A stretch of 55,069 nucleotides of DNA from Ruminococcus sp. AM22-13 (GTDB lineage: Bacteria > Bacillota > Clostridia > Lachnospirales > Lachnospiraceae). Each line of letters opens with the position of its first letter. Position 1 is the first letter of the stretch. The stretch is taken from NCBI RefSeq assembly GCF_003471165.1, contig NZ_QRIL01000022.1, positions 11,860 through 66,928 on the forward strand, read 5' to 3'. Below the pieces are notes generated by a model that had not been told where the DNA came from, did not search any database, and saw only the letters and a program-made list of their open reading frames with translations. The position numbers and the translations under genes are program-made. Positions 6,673 to 14,390 of this stretch are shown one piece after another.

Positions 6673-6949
6673 TTTCAGGAAACCTGGCAGTCCCAGAGCC
6701 GGCGGCTGTCCAGAAACTCCGTCAGCCCTGCTGTGTGGGAAGACGGGGGTTGGGGGACCCGTCTGACCGCGCGGCAGCGCTGCCGGAGTTCCGTTACTGC
6801 CCCCTGCCACGGGCCTGTAATACGTGGTCTGAAAATACATACAAAATTCATATGAAACCCTTATAAATACTGGCGAAAATGGCAATTTTAAAATTTGGCG
6901 AAACTGCTCTCTCGCCAAAAACTTTAACAAATTAAAGTGAGGTACTATT
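6673..6949. other. GC-rich hairpin region before rep, candidate replication origin
   Basis: No gene is supported. Base composition rises sharply for about 150 bp, then falls to AT-rich. Stems include AGACGGG 6741-6747 / CCCGTCT 6758-6764 and the 14-bp perfect palindrome CGGCAGCGCTGCCG at 6772-6785; a third, TTTGGCGA 6894-6901 / TCGCCAAA 6912-6919, lies just before the rep ribosome binding site. A nick site for a rolling-circle Rep is normally in such hairpins, often next to rep itself. Origin function is inferred. Confidence 0.55.
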
Positions 6950-8530
6950 TTGATTGATAAACGTGTGTTAGCAACTACAAAAATATATCAGGAATTAGAT
7001 GATGAAAACTGTAAATACTGGTTTGATTTTAACAAATCTAAGTTCCTGCATAACATTGATACTTTTTATTATTCTGTAAAATTAGTGGAGGACTTTACAA
7101 ATGATTCAGCTGATGACTCCGTTCTTAGGTTTCGTAAATTTTTTGAACAGAAGAAATCAATCCTTGACTCCAGGTATGGACAACTTGTACAGATCTTCTT
7201 TCCTGGGTTTGACCGCAGCCTTAATCTGTGCGCTGGCTCTTACGCTGGTTTTTTCAGTATTCGTCTGGAATGCCCGGAATGGTTTGATATTTTCATTGCT
7301 CCTTCTGTTCCTCATGGTTCTGATGGTGGTTTCTCAGTTACGTCTGAGGTCGTTGTACAACTCCGATCTTATATGCTGTGGATGTATGGAGTTCATGAAG
7401 CCTTTGAACGCTCTTATGAATATGTGAAACAGATCTGTGATTACTTCGGTTTACATATCGCTTACTGCCAGGAAAACAGGATTGACTACTGCTGGCATAG
7501 CAATTACTTAAGTAATCCGGAAAGGTTCTTTTCACCAGAGAGCTTCTACAAGATGAGGGTGGACAGGTTCAAAGATGCACTGATACATACTGCAAAAGTT
7601 GGATCAGAAGGATATGAGATTGATTATGTATCAATGGGAAAACGTTCTGACAAGGTATTTATCCGTATCTACCTGAAAAGTAAAGAGGTCATTGAAAAGA
7701 ATTATAAACCCTGGTTCTTTAAGGTATGGCTGTTCAATGGTCTGATCAACCGCTATGACCTGTACTGTTATGAAGAATGTTATAAAAAGCATTCCTGGCA
7801 ATATCTGGATACTGCCAGACTGAAATATTACAGTGAATATGGCTCTGATCCGGAACTCCGGGAACAGTGCAGGGATGTTGTGGAAGGTAATGTAACCATG
7901 TCCCCGGATATGCTGCATAAACTTGCAGATGCATTAACACCGAAGATCAACCTGATCATGAACGTGGAATACCAGACAATGAGAAAGCATACCAAGACTT
8001 ATGAACTGGTACCGTTCCGGGATAACAGTGCAAGGGAAACGTCCAAAAGGATTTATGATTACCTGGATAACCGGAAGATCATAGCTGACTATCTGACCTT
8101 TTATGTGTTCCGCCTGGTCAAACCGGAAGGGGATTCCAATAAATCAAGACGTGATCTGTGTGCTTTCTGGACTGCTCTACGGAGCTGCAGGATGATAGAT
8201 GTAAATGTCAGACCAAAAGATGTGAAGCTGATCCGGCAGTACTGCAGGCAGCTCAACAGTGACATAATGAAAAAGCGTGTGATTAATGCTGCGGTAACTC
8301 TCGGTATCTATACCAGGGGGATCAACAATGATAACGTGGTGCAGGATTGTGTTGAAGCACTTTGCCAGCTGAATGATAATGATATTCATGATGCAAACCG
8401 CTACAAACAGAAAAAAGCCCGCCAATTCAATAGCAGTGAACTGGCGGACACTTATGTAAGTAGTGTTACTCATGAGTATCAGATAGTCAATATCAATACT
8501 GGTGAAGTATCTACGGACATAATACCATAA
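6950..8530 (+). CDS. Rolling-circle replication initiator (Rep_trans-like)
   Basis: 526 aa starting at TTG with GTGAGGT seven bases upstream. Residues 176-180 (NRIDY) and 229-243 (MGKRSDKVFIRIYLK) match the two hallmark blocks of the Rep_trans family used by inoviruses, pT181-type plasmids and some conjugative elements. The first 170 residues are Phe/Tyr-rich; the C-terminal 200 are helical and charged and do not resemble a helicase. It should nick the double-stranded phage DNA to start rolling-circle synthesis of the genome strand. The catalytic tyrosine cannot be picked by eye. The upstream GC-rich region is the likely target. Confidence 0.82.
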   Translation: MIDKRVLATTKIYQELDDENCKYWFDFNKSKFLHNIDTFYYSVKLVEDFTNDSADDSVLRFRKFFEQKKSILDSRYGQLVQIFFPGFDRSLNLCAGSYAGFFSIRLECPEWFDIFIAPSVPHGSDGGFSVTSEVVVQLRSYMLWMYGVHEAFERSYEYVKQICDYFGLHIAYCQENRIDYCWHSNYLSNPERFFSPESFYKMRVDRFKDALIHTAKVGSEGYEIDYVSMGKRSDKVFIRIYLKSKEVIEKNYKPWFFKVWLFNGLINRYDLYCYEECYKKHSWQYLDTARLKYYSEYGSDPELREQCRDVVEGNVTMSPDMLHKLADALTPKINLIMNVEYQTMRKHTKTYELVPFRDNSARETSKRIYDYLDNRKIIADYLTFYVFRLVKPEGDSNKSRRDLCAFWTALRSCRMIDVNVRPKDVKLIRQYCRQLNSDIMKKRVINAAVTLGIYTRGINNDNVVQDCVEALCQLNDNDIHDANRYKQKKARQFNSSELADTYVSSVTHEYQIVNINTGEVSTDIIP

Positions 8531-8566
8531 ACACCTTGAAATTACAATAAAATTTAGGAGGTTATT

Positions 8567-8785
8567 ATGAGATTAGTTAAATATGAAAGCTATATTGTTA
8601 CTGTAAAATCTGCTTCCTGTCTTCCAGCAGGAGATTATCTGTTATATTTCCAGAATGTGTTTGTTTTTGAAGAAACCTGCAGTTGTGGTCTGGCTATTCT
8701 TAATTTTTCTGGAAGCCCTGATGATTCAAGTGTATTCTTTAATTTTTATGCTGATGATGAGATAGCAATCCGTAAATATGAGTAG
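8567..8785 (+). CDS. Hypothetical small phage protein
   Basis: 72 aa, preceded by TAGGAGG at good spacing, so it is very probably translated. It contains CSCG in the middle and several aromatic residues; no membrane segment or signal. It lies between rep and the third palindromic element and may be co-transcribed with rep. A replication accessory or excision factor is possible by position, but it is not notably basic, as excisionases are. Function unknown. Confidence 0.7.
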   Translation: MRLVKYESYIVTVKSASCLPAGDYLLYFQNVFVFEETCSCGLAILNFSGSPDDSSVFFNFYADDEIAIRKYE

Positions 8786-8849
8786 TGTATCTCAAAAGTC
8801 ATGCTGCAGCGTTCTGATCAGCTGCATCTGCAGAAAAAAATGAGATACA
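8786..8849. repeat. TGTATCTC palindromic element C
   Basis: Arms TGTATCTCA (8786-8794) and TGAGATACA (8841-8849) with inner TGCTGCAGC, TGATCA and CTGCAG. It has the same 64-bp overall length as element A. The right arm runs straight into the AAAGGAGGT of the integrase gene. Confidence 0.85.
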
Positions 8850-8861
8850 AAGGAGGTACTT

Positions 8862-9830
8862 ATGAGTATATCATTAAATCAGGCTTATCAGATCTTCATG
8901 GCTGACCGGGAGACTTCCTGTGCTGATAAGACTTTAATTTACTACAGAGAAAACTTAACAGGCTTTTTTACATATGTATCAGAATGTTTTAACAGGCCTG
9001 TTTCTGAGATCAGCTGTGATGAAGTTACAAGGGAACTCTTCCGGAATTATATCTGTTACCTGCGGAAGCGTCCGAAGTTCCAGAACCATCCTTTCCTGGA
9101 ACCGTCCCAGGAACTGCTTTCGTCTACCAGCATCCGGACATATGCCAGGTCAATCAAGGTATTTGCCAATTTCTGCAAGGACAACGAATACTGTGATGAC
9201 TTTACTTACAAGGTGAAGCTTCCCAAAGATGACTCCGGCGAGATCATACCGCTTTATCAGTCAGAAGTTCAGCAGATTGACAAGCTGTTTAACCTGAAAA
9301 CTGAGTTTGGATTGAGAAACTGGTGTATTGTTCACCTTATGCTGGATGCCGGACTGCGATCATCCGAAGTGATCAACCTTCGGTTCTGTGATCTTATGTT
9401 TGATAAAAATATCATCCAGGTATATAAATCTAAGGGATCCAAGACAAGACTTGTAATCCTCTGCCCCCGGCTGAAAGTAAACCTGATGAAGTATTGTGTG
9501 ATCCATCGCAAGTATACAGCCCTTTCCCCAATGTCTTATGTATTCTTACAAATGAGACAGCAGGAAGCGATCAACTCCAATGTGATCAAGCAGCTCTTTG
9601 CCCGGATAAAAAAGAAATCCGGCATAGATCGGCTTCATCCCCATCTTTGTCGACATACTTTTGCAACGTCATATATTAAAGGCGGCGGTAACATCGAGAT
9701 GCTCCGCCTGCTTCTTGGACATACGGATTATAAGGTAACCAGAGTTTATCTGCATCTTGCACAGCAGTCATCCCTTCTGCATGAAGATATTTACCAGCTT
9801 GACCCTGTGTTCTTCAAGCGCTATCAGTAG
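8862..9830 (+). CDS. int: Tyrosine recombinase / phage integrase
   Basis: 322 aa with an N-terminal SAM-like core-binding domain (about 5-115) and a catalytic domain. Catalytic residues are visible: R166 (DAGLRSSEV), K190 or K192, H261 and R264 (HLCRHTF), H287 (LLGHTDY) and Y296 (VYLHL). The length and lack of an arm-binding extension resemble XerC/D-like and compact phage integrases. A strong AAAGGAGGT precedes the ATG. It is adjacent to the tRNA-Lys target, as expected for the enzyme that integrates and excises the element. No obvious excisionase accompanies it. Confidence 0.95.
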   Translation: MSISLNQAYQIFMADRETSCADKTLIYYRENLTGFFTYVSECFNRPVSEISCDEVTRELFRNYICYLRKRPKFQNHPFLEPSQELLSSTSIRTYARSIKVFANFCKDNEYCDDFTYKVKLPKDDSGEIIPLYQSEVQQIDKLFNLKTEFGLRNWCIVHLMLDAGLRSSEVINLRFCDLMFDKNIIQVYKSKGSKTRLVILCPRLKVNLMKYCVIHRKYTALSPMSYVFLQMRQQEAINSNVIKQLFARIKKKSGIDRLHPHLCRHTFATSYIKGGGNIEMLRLLLGHTDYKVTRVYLHLAQQSSLLHEDIYQLDPVFFKRYQ

Positions 9831-9841
9831 CATAAAATACT

Positions 9842-9879
9842 TTTACGCCCCTGTGGAACTTTCTCCGCAGGGGCGTAAA
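9842..9879 (+). terminator. Hairpin after the integrase gene
   Basis: A 12-bp perfect stem (9842-9853 with 9868-9879) and a 14-nt loop right after the integrase stop. The T-run is poor, so it may also act on the minus strand or as part of the attachment region. Confidence 0.65.
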
Positions 9880-9940
9880 TACTTCATTTCTCTCTATTTC
9901 CCAGACACCTTTATTTTTCACTTTCCCGTAAAACATAAAA

Positions 9941-9984
9941 AACACCGTCCCCGCGGCAATCGCTTTGTCCGCAAAAACAGTGTT
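9941..9984 (-). terminator. Terminator of tRNA-Lys
   Basis: On the minus strand a 16-bp stem with five G-U pairs (arms 9969-9984 and 9941-9956), a 12-nt loop and a following T-rich tract, starting a few bases after the tRNA 3' end. It is part of the duplicated attachment segment. Confidence 0.8.
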
Positions 9985-10031
9985 CTTAATGCGCCTTCAG
10001 GGGTTCGAACCCTGGACACCCTGATTAAGAG
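9942..10031. repeat. attR-side direct repeat inside tRNA-Lys
   Basis: Partner of 1-90. It covers the tRNA from the anticodon loop to the discriminator plus the terminator. Recombination between the two copies would excise a circle of 9,941 bp and restore one tRNA. Confidence 0.9.
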
Positions 10032-10062
10032 TCAGGTGCTCTACCAACTGAGCTAAAGGCGC
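9990..10062 (-). tRNA. tRNA-Lys(CUU)
   Basis: A 73-nt cloverleaf: acceptor GCGCCTT/AAGGCGC, D-arm with AGCTCAGTTGGTAGAGC, anticodon loop CTCTTAA (anticodon CTT), T-arm with GGTTCGAACCC, discriminator A, CCA not encoded. It is intact although an inovirus is integrated in its 3' half, because the element supplies the lost end. A strong promoter lies upstream. Confidence 0.96.
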
Positions 10063-10117
10063 ATATTCTTTTGTTTTCTTTGTGTTGATGTTTTGTTAAC
10101 TCCTCAACGCAAGTGAT

Positions 10118-10146
10118 ATTATATATAATGTGAGATAAAATGTCAA
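10118..10146 (-). promoter_or_regulatory. Promoter of tRNA-Lys
   Basis: On the minus strand: TTGACA (10141-10146), a 17-bp spacer and TATAAT (10118-10123), about 55 nt upstream of the tRNA 5' end. Both hexamers are perfect. Confidence 0.85.
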
Positions 10147-10186
10147 TAGGTATTTTAAAAAAATTTTAGAAAATTTTCTATTTCTT

Positions 10187-10342
10187 TTATTTTTCCTTTT
10201 TTTCATCCTTTTTAGACATCTTATTTAGCATCTTATTGACCTCTTCTGCTGACTTTCGCACCTGGCTGAAAGTATTGTCAAATTTTTTATGCTCATATCC
10301 AAACTGTACCATCTTATTATGGAAGGAACTTTTTCGTTTCAT
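10187..10342 (-). CDS. Small basic hypothetical protein
   Basis: 51 aa, Lys-rich, beginning MKRKSSFHNKM and ending in alternating Lys and Glu. GAAGGAG lies seven bases before the ATG, so translation is plausible. Just upstream, a GC hairpin (GGGGCGC-GAA-GCGCCCC, 10357-10373) comes close to the ribosome binding site. No domain is recognised. It lies between the tRNA and trmB and is outside the prophage. Confidence 0.65.
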   Translation of the reverse strand: MKRKSSFHNKMVQFGYEHKKFDNTFSQVRKSAEEVNKMLNKMSKKDEKKEK

Positions 10343-10554
10343 AGGCAGACTCCTTCGGGGCGCGAAGCGCCCCTTGGATTTTCTTACACTATATTATGCA
10401 ACGCAGGCTTCATATTCCAGTCACAGAAATACTACATCTGAAAAATATTGTATTCCTATCCATTAGCTATCCAGCGAAACACTAAGACTTCAGACAGATA
10501 TCCATAATCTGTTTTCACTACACATCTCTACACCAGGCTGAAACATAGCAAAAA

Positions 10555-11211
10555 TTATCCCCTTGAAATCACCATCTTACAAATCGGATTCCCCATAGAG
10601 GAAAATTTCTCCTCATACTCCGTCATCACATTCCCCTGCACCATCTCTTCATTATGATGCAGATCAAAGGTATAGTTTTCCAGATTCCAGCCTGCCTCTT
10701 TCACTTCTTCCAGTGAAAACTCAAACAGGTCCCTGTTATCTGTCTTAAATTCCACTTTTCCATCCTGTACCAGAATCTGGTCGTAACGCGCCAGGAATTC
10801 TCTTGATGTCAGACGGCGTTTTGCATGGCGTGCTTTTGGCCATGGATCGGAGAAGTTCAGATAAATTTTATCTACCTCTCCCTTTTCAAAAATATCCGGC
10901 AGAAGTCTGGCATCTACTCTCATAAAGAATAAATTGGAATAAACCTCTCCGTTCTGCTCCAGCTCTTCTCTCTTCTGCAGCGCACGCAGAAGTACACTGT
11001 CATACATCTCAATTCCCACATAATTGATCTCCGGATGAAGACGCGCCAGGTCCATCAGAAAGCGTCCTTTTCCCATTCCTACTTCTATATGAAGCGGCTG
11101 CTTTTTCGCAAAAACCTCCGCCCAGTGTCCTTTCTTTGTCTGTGGCTCCTGCACCACATAAGGGCTCTCCAGAATCGCATCCTGTGCCCCAGGGATATTT
11201 CTTAATCTCAT
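10555..11211 (-). CDS. trmB: tRNA (guanine-N7-)-methyltransferase
   Basis: 218 aa, the usual length. It methylates G46 of the tRNA variable loop with S-adenosylmethionine. The SAM-binding loop is EVGMGKGRF (about residues 43-51), followed by GIEMYDS. The substrate and catalytic region NFSDPWPKARHAKRRL (near 125-140) is the TrmB signature. A plain housekeeping gene, probably transcribed alone or with the downstream 51-aa gene. Confidence 0.96.
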   Translation of the reverse strand: MRLRNIPGAQDAILESPYVVQEPQTKKGHWAEVFAKKQPLHIEVGMGKGRFLMDLARLHPEINYVGIEMYDSVLLRALQKREELEQNGEVYSNLFFMRVDARLLPDIFEKGEVDKIYLNFSDPWPKARHAKRRLTSREFLARYDQILVQDGKVEFKTDNRDLFEFSLEEVKEAGWNLENYTFDLHHNEEMVQGNVMTEYEEKFSSMGNPICKMVISRG

Positions 11212-11317
11212 AGTCTCTCCTTATATATTTTATTAGTAAAACGTTAATCGTCCACCCTCTGTCTCTTTATATCAGACAATATAAACTATAGCAATTCCAT
11301 CTCTATTTTCTTTGATA

Positions 11318-12583
11318 TTACGGCAAAATTATCTCCTTGCCATCAATAAATCTTCCTATTATATTCCTGTCATCTCCCGCATAGCAGAATCTCTCCGCTC
11401 TTTCCTCCGGGCTCAGGGTAAAGCCTTCATCCTCCAGTCCGTCAAGCACCAGCGCATTAAACCGATAGCCTTTCTCCAGAGAACCTGCGCGGTCAAATAC
11501 GCTTCCGCCAGCCTTGGTTGCCATATGAAATGCCTGTGCAAACGTTATGCTTCCATTTCCTTCCGGTTCATAAAACTCTTTCAGTTTCGAAAGCTGTACT
11601 GCTCTTGCAACCTGTCTGTAAACAGCCGCATGCTGTCCGCCTCCGATATCACAGCCCATGGCGATCGGAACGCCTTTCTCACTTAATGCTTTCGCCGGCA
11701 TAATTCCTGCTATAATATTGGTAGTTGCATCCGGGCAATGCACTGTTACGCTGCCAGCTTTGCGAATAATATCCAGATCTGCCTGAGATGGAAAAATATA
11801 ATGTGCAAAAATAGACGGTCCATGTTCCAGCAGTCCATTTCTCTCATAAATCTCTGCATCCGAACCATAATCTGGAAATAATTCCAACGTCCATTTCACC
11901 TCTGCCTGAGATTCTACCAGATGAGTCTGCAATCCGCAATGATATTTTGCAGCCAGTTCGCCCAGTCCTTTCATTAACGGCTCAGAACAGGTCGGTGCAA
12001 ATCTCGGTGTCAGAATCGGCTGCACAGTTCCTTTTCCCTGATGTTCTGCAAGGAAGCGCTCTGTCTCTTTCAGGGATTCTTCTGTCGTCTCACACAGATA
12101 CTCAGGAGAATTCATGTCCATATTCACTTTACCCACATACGCATACATTCCCTTATCAGCCAGCGCCCTGAACAGGTAATCTGACGCATCATAATGAATC
12201 GTCGTAAAAAGACTCGCATGAAACGTTCCTTGTCTGAGCAGTTCTGTCACTACCTGATCATACACATTCTTTGCGTAATCCATGGATGCAAAACGGGCTT
12301 CCTGCGGAAATGTATAATCATTAAGCCAATCAAAAAGCAGCTTGTCCATTCCGACTCCACGCTGCACAAACTGGGAAGCATGAATATGCAGGTCAGAGAA
12401 TGCCGGTATGATCAGACCTCTGCCATAATCTTTTACCTCCACTCCCTGAAATTTCTCAGGAAGAGTTTCATAAATTCCCTCAACGAAACCATCCTGCACT
12501 ACCAGATAGCTGTCCTCAAATACTTTCAGTTTCTCTATACTTTCCGAATACAAAATATCTCCATGACATACAAAATCCGCCAT
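11318..12583 (-). CDS. guaD: Guanine deaminase
   Basis: 421 aa amidohydrolase converting guanine to xanthine and ammonia. Metal ligands are visible in SDLHIHASQF (near 63-72), in QTHLVES for the third histidine, then HYIF and GCDIGGG for the last aspartate. The CPDATTN segment replaces the more common CPSSN of this family, a modest variation. The start has a good AGGAGGG ribosome binding site. It stands upstream of trmB on the same strand but more than 100 nt apart, so co-transcription is uncertain. Confidence 0.9.
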   Translation of the reverse strand: MADFVCHGDILYSESIEKLKVFEDSYLVVQDGFVEGIYETLPEKFQGVEVKDYGRGLIIPAFSDLHIHASQFVQRGVGMDKLLFDWLNDYTFPQEARFASMDYAKNVYDQVVTELLRQGTFHASLFTTIHYDASDYLFRALADKGMYAYVGKVNMDMNSPEYLCETTEESLKETERFLAEHQGKGTVQPILTPRFAPTCSEPLMKGLGELAAKYHCGLQTHLVESQAEVKWTLELFPDYGSDAEIYERNGLLEHGPSIFAHYIFPSQADLDIIRKAGSVTVHCPDATTNIIAGIMPAKALSEKGVPIAMGCDIGGGQHAAVYRQVARAVQLSKLKEFYEPEGNGSITFAQAFHMATKAGGSVFDRAGSLEKGYRFNALVLDGLEDEGFTLSPEERAERFCYAGDDRNIIGRFIDGKEIILP

Positions 12584-12843
12584 TTTATCCCTCCTGAATT
12601 AATTATACATAAAACGTAACTGTGAATGCACTGAACAATTGCGATAAGTCATTATACCACACCCATTCACCCAATAACATCCATTTCCCCGCCTTGTTTA
12701 AAAAATAACAATTTTTTCCTCTCTAAAGAAAATTTAGATGGTTTTTTTCAACAAAAGGGTGTATTATATCTAACAGATATTACTATTTTGCACATAGTAA
12801 ATCTGAATTTTTTGTAGAATTTTGACAACTAAGGAGGTTGAAG

Positions 12844-13155
12844 ATGGAGCAGATACTTAACAAATTATCTGAAATCGAGCTTACAGCCCAACGCATCATG
12901 GAAGACTGCGACCGACAAAAGCAAGTGCTTTCTGAAGAAGCGGAAAAGAAATGTAAAGATTACGATGATCTGCTGGAATCTCAGACAAATGAACAGATTC
13001 TGAAGATCCGTCAGCAGCTTGAAGAAGAAAAAGACTCCCGACTATCGCAGTTACGGGCAGACACCGAGGCTACCTTTTCTTCTCTTGATGCCCAGTATGA
13101 GCAGCAGCACACGCAGCTTTCCCGGGAACTATTTGAGAAAATTTTATCTATGTAA
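12844..13155 (+). CDS. ntpF: V-type ATPase peripheral stalk subunit G/H
   Basis: 103 aa, almost entirely a charged coiled coil with long Glu/Gln/Lys heptads, as in the NtpF/AtpH subunit that pairs with subunit E to form the peripheral stalk. I start at the ATG 6 nt after AAGGAGG; the TTG two codons earlier overlaps its spacing region. First gene of the nine-gene operon. Low sequence specificity is normal for this subunit; operon position makes the call. Confidence 0.88.
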   Translation: MEQILNKLSEIELTAQRIMEDCDRQKQVLSEEAEKKCKDYDDLLESQTNEQILKIRQQLEEEKDSRLSQLRADTEATFSSLDAQYEQQHTQLSRELFEKILSM

Positions 13156-13191
13156 TCAAATACAAAATATCAGGAAAGGAAGTGAGCAATA

Positions 13192-14235
13192 ATGGGAGGC
13201 GTACTCTCCTACAGCGGACTTTCCACGAAAATCCGCGCAATGCAGAGCAGGCTCACTACCATGGAGCAGTTCGAGGAAATTCTCCAGCTCTCCAACGTTA
13301 CACAGGTAGCTGCCTATCTGAAACGAATGCCGGAATATTCTTCCAAATGGGATGCACTGGATGAAAACACACTGCACCGAGGCCAGATTGAGAAGCTTCT
13401 GAAGAAATCTATTTTCCAGAATTTCTCCAGAATCTATCACTTTGCAAATCTCGAACAGCGTAAGTTTCTGGATCTGTATTCCAAGCGATATGAGATTCGT
13501 GTACTGAAAGAAGTTATGACAAATATCTTCGATCACCGCGACACAGACCCTGTTGATGTCTCTCCGTATCGTGACTTCTTCCGCCTGCATTCCAACATCG
13601 ATGTAGACCGGATCACAGCCTGTTCCACCATGGAAGAACTGATCTCCTGCCTCAAAGGAAACGAGTTTTATATCCCGCTTTCGAAGATTCAGGAACACGA
13701 AACGGCGCTTCTTTTTGACTACGGTATGGCACTGGATCTGTACTATTTTACACAGATCTGGAACGTACGCAAGAAGCTGTTTAAAGGCAAGGATCTGGAA
13801 GAAATCACCCGTACCTACGGCGAGAAATTCGATATGCTGAACCTGCAGTTTATCCAGCGTTCCAAACGATATTTCAACATGGATCCGGCAAGTATTTATG
13901 CGCTTCTGATCCCTATGAATTATAAATTAAAGAAAGAAGAGCTCACCGCTCTGGTAGAAGCTCCGACACCGGAAGATGCCAGAAGGATTTTCCAGAAAAC
14001 ATGGTACGGCACCAGATATGGGCAGCTTACTGTTGCCAATCTGGAGGAATTTTACAACTATATCCTCCGCAGTATCCTGGAAAAAGAAGCGCACAGGAAT
14101 CCCTATTCTGTGGCAGTGATCTATTCCTACCTATATCATAAGGAACATGAAGTAAACCGCCTGACGATTGCTATTGAATGCGTCCGTTATGGCGTACAGC
14201 ATGATGAAGCCATGCGTTATATATGTAATAACTGA
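13192..14235 (+). CDS. ntpC: V-type ATPase subunit C (d-like)
   Basis: 347 aa, typical for the subunit that couples the central stalk to the membrane rotor. It is helical throughout, with the family's N-terminal Y-x-G-L-S-x-K-I-R-A-M motif. It is followed by about 155 bp of AT-rich spacer before subunit I, the first of two notable gaps in the operon. Confidence 0.93.
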   Translation: MGGVLSYSGLSTKIRAMQSRLTTMEQFEEILQLSNVTQVAAYLKRMPEYSSKWDALDENTLHRGQIEKLLKKSIFQNFSRIYHFANLEQRKFLDLYSKRYEIRVLKEVMTNIFDHRDTDPVDVSPYRDFFRLHSNIDVDRITACSTMEELISCLKGNEFYIPLSKIQEHETALLFDYGMALDLYYFTQIWNVRKKLFKGKDLEEITRTYGEKFDMLNLQFIQRSKRYFNMDPASIYALLIPMNYKLKKEELTALVEAPTPEDARRIFQKTWYGTRYGQLTVANLEEFYNYILRSILEKEAHRNPYSVAVIYSYLYHKEHEVNRLTIAIECVRYGVQHDEAMRYICNN

Positions 14236-14390
14236 CATAACTCATGAGCTGATATCCACAAGCTTTATAATCTGCACATAATATTTTTTGCAGACTATAA
14301 AAACTATAGAATAATACAGCAGATTTCATACAAGTTATATATTCATATTATGTAAACTGTATTAAATACAACTAACCAGGAGGTGAATTT

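Larger units (their letters stand above)
1..10031. mobile_element. Integrated filamentous phage (inovirus) prophage in tRNA-Lys
   Basis: About 10 kb bounded by a 90-bp direct repeat with one mismatch (1-90 and 9942-10031) that carries the 3' half of a tRNA-Lys and its terminator. Inside are a pVIII-like coat protein with signal peptide and GIK-FKK basic tail, a pIII-like protein with Pro-Asn/Asp repeats and C-terminal anchor, a Zot/pI ATPase, a Rep_trans replication protein and a tyrosine recombinase next to the intact tRNA. This gene set and order is diagnostic of inoviruses. Every expected core function has a candidate, every frame looks intact, and a repressor with operators is present, so the element may be active. 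The left end of the window cuts into the repeat. Whether it is a temperate phage or a domesticated element cannot be told from sequence. Confidence 0.92.
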
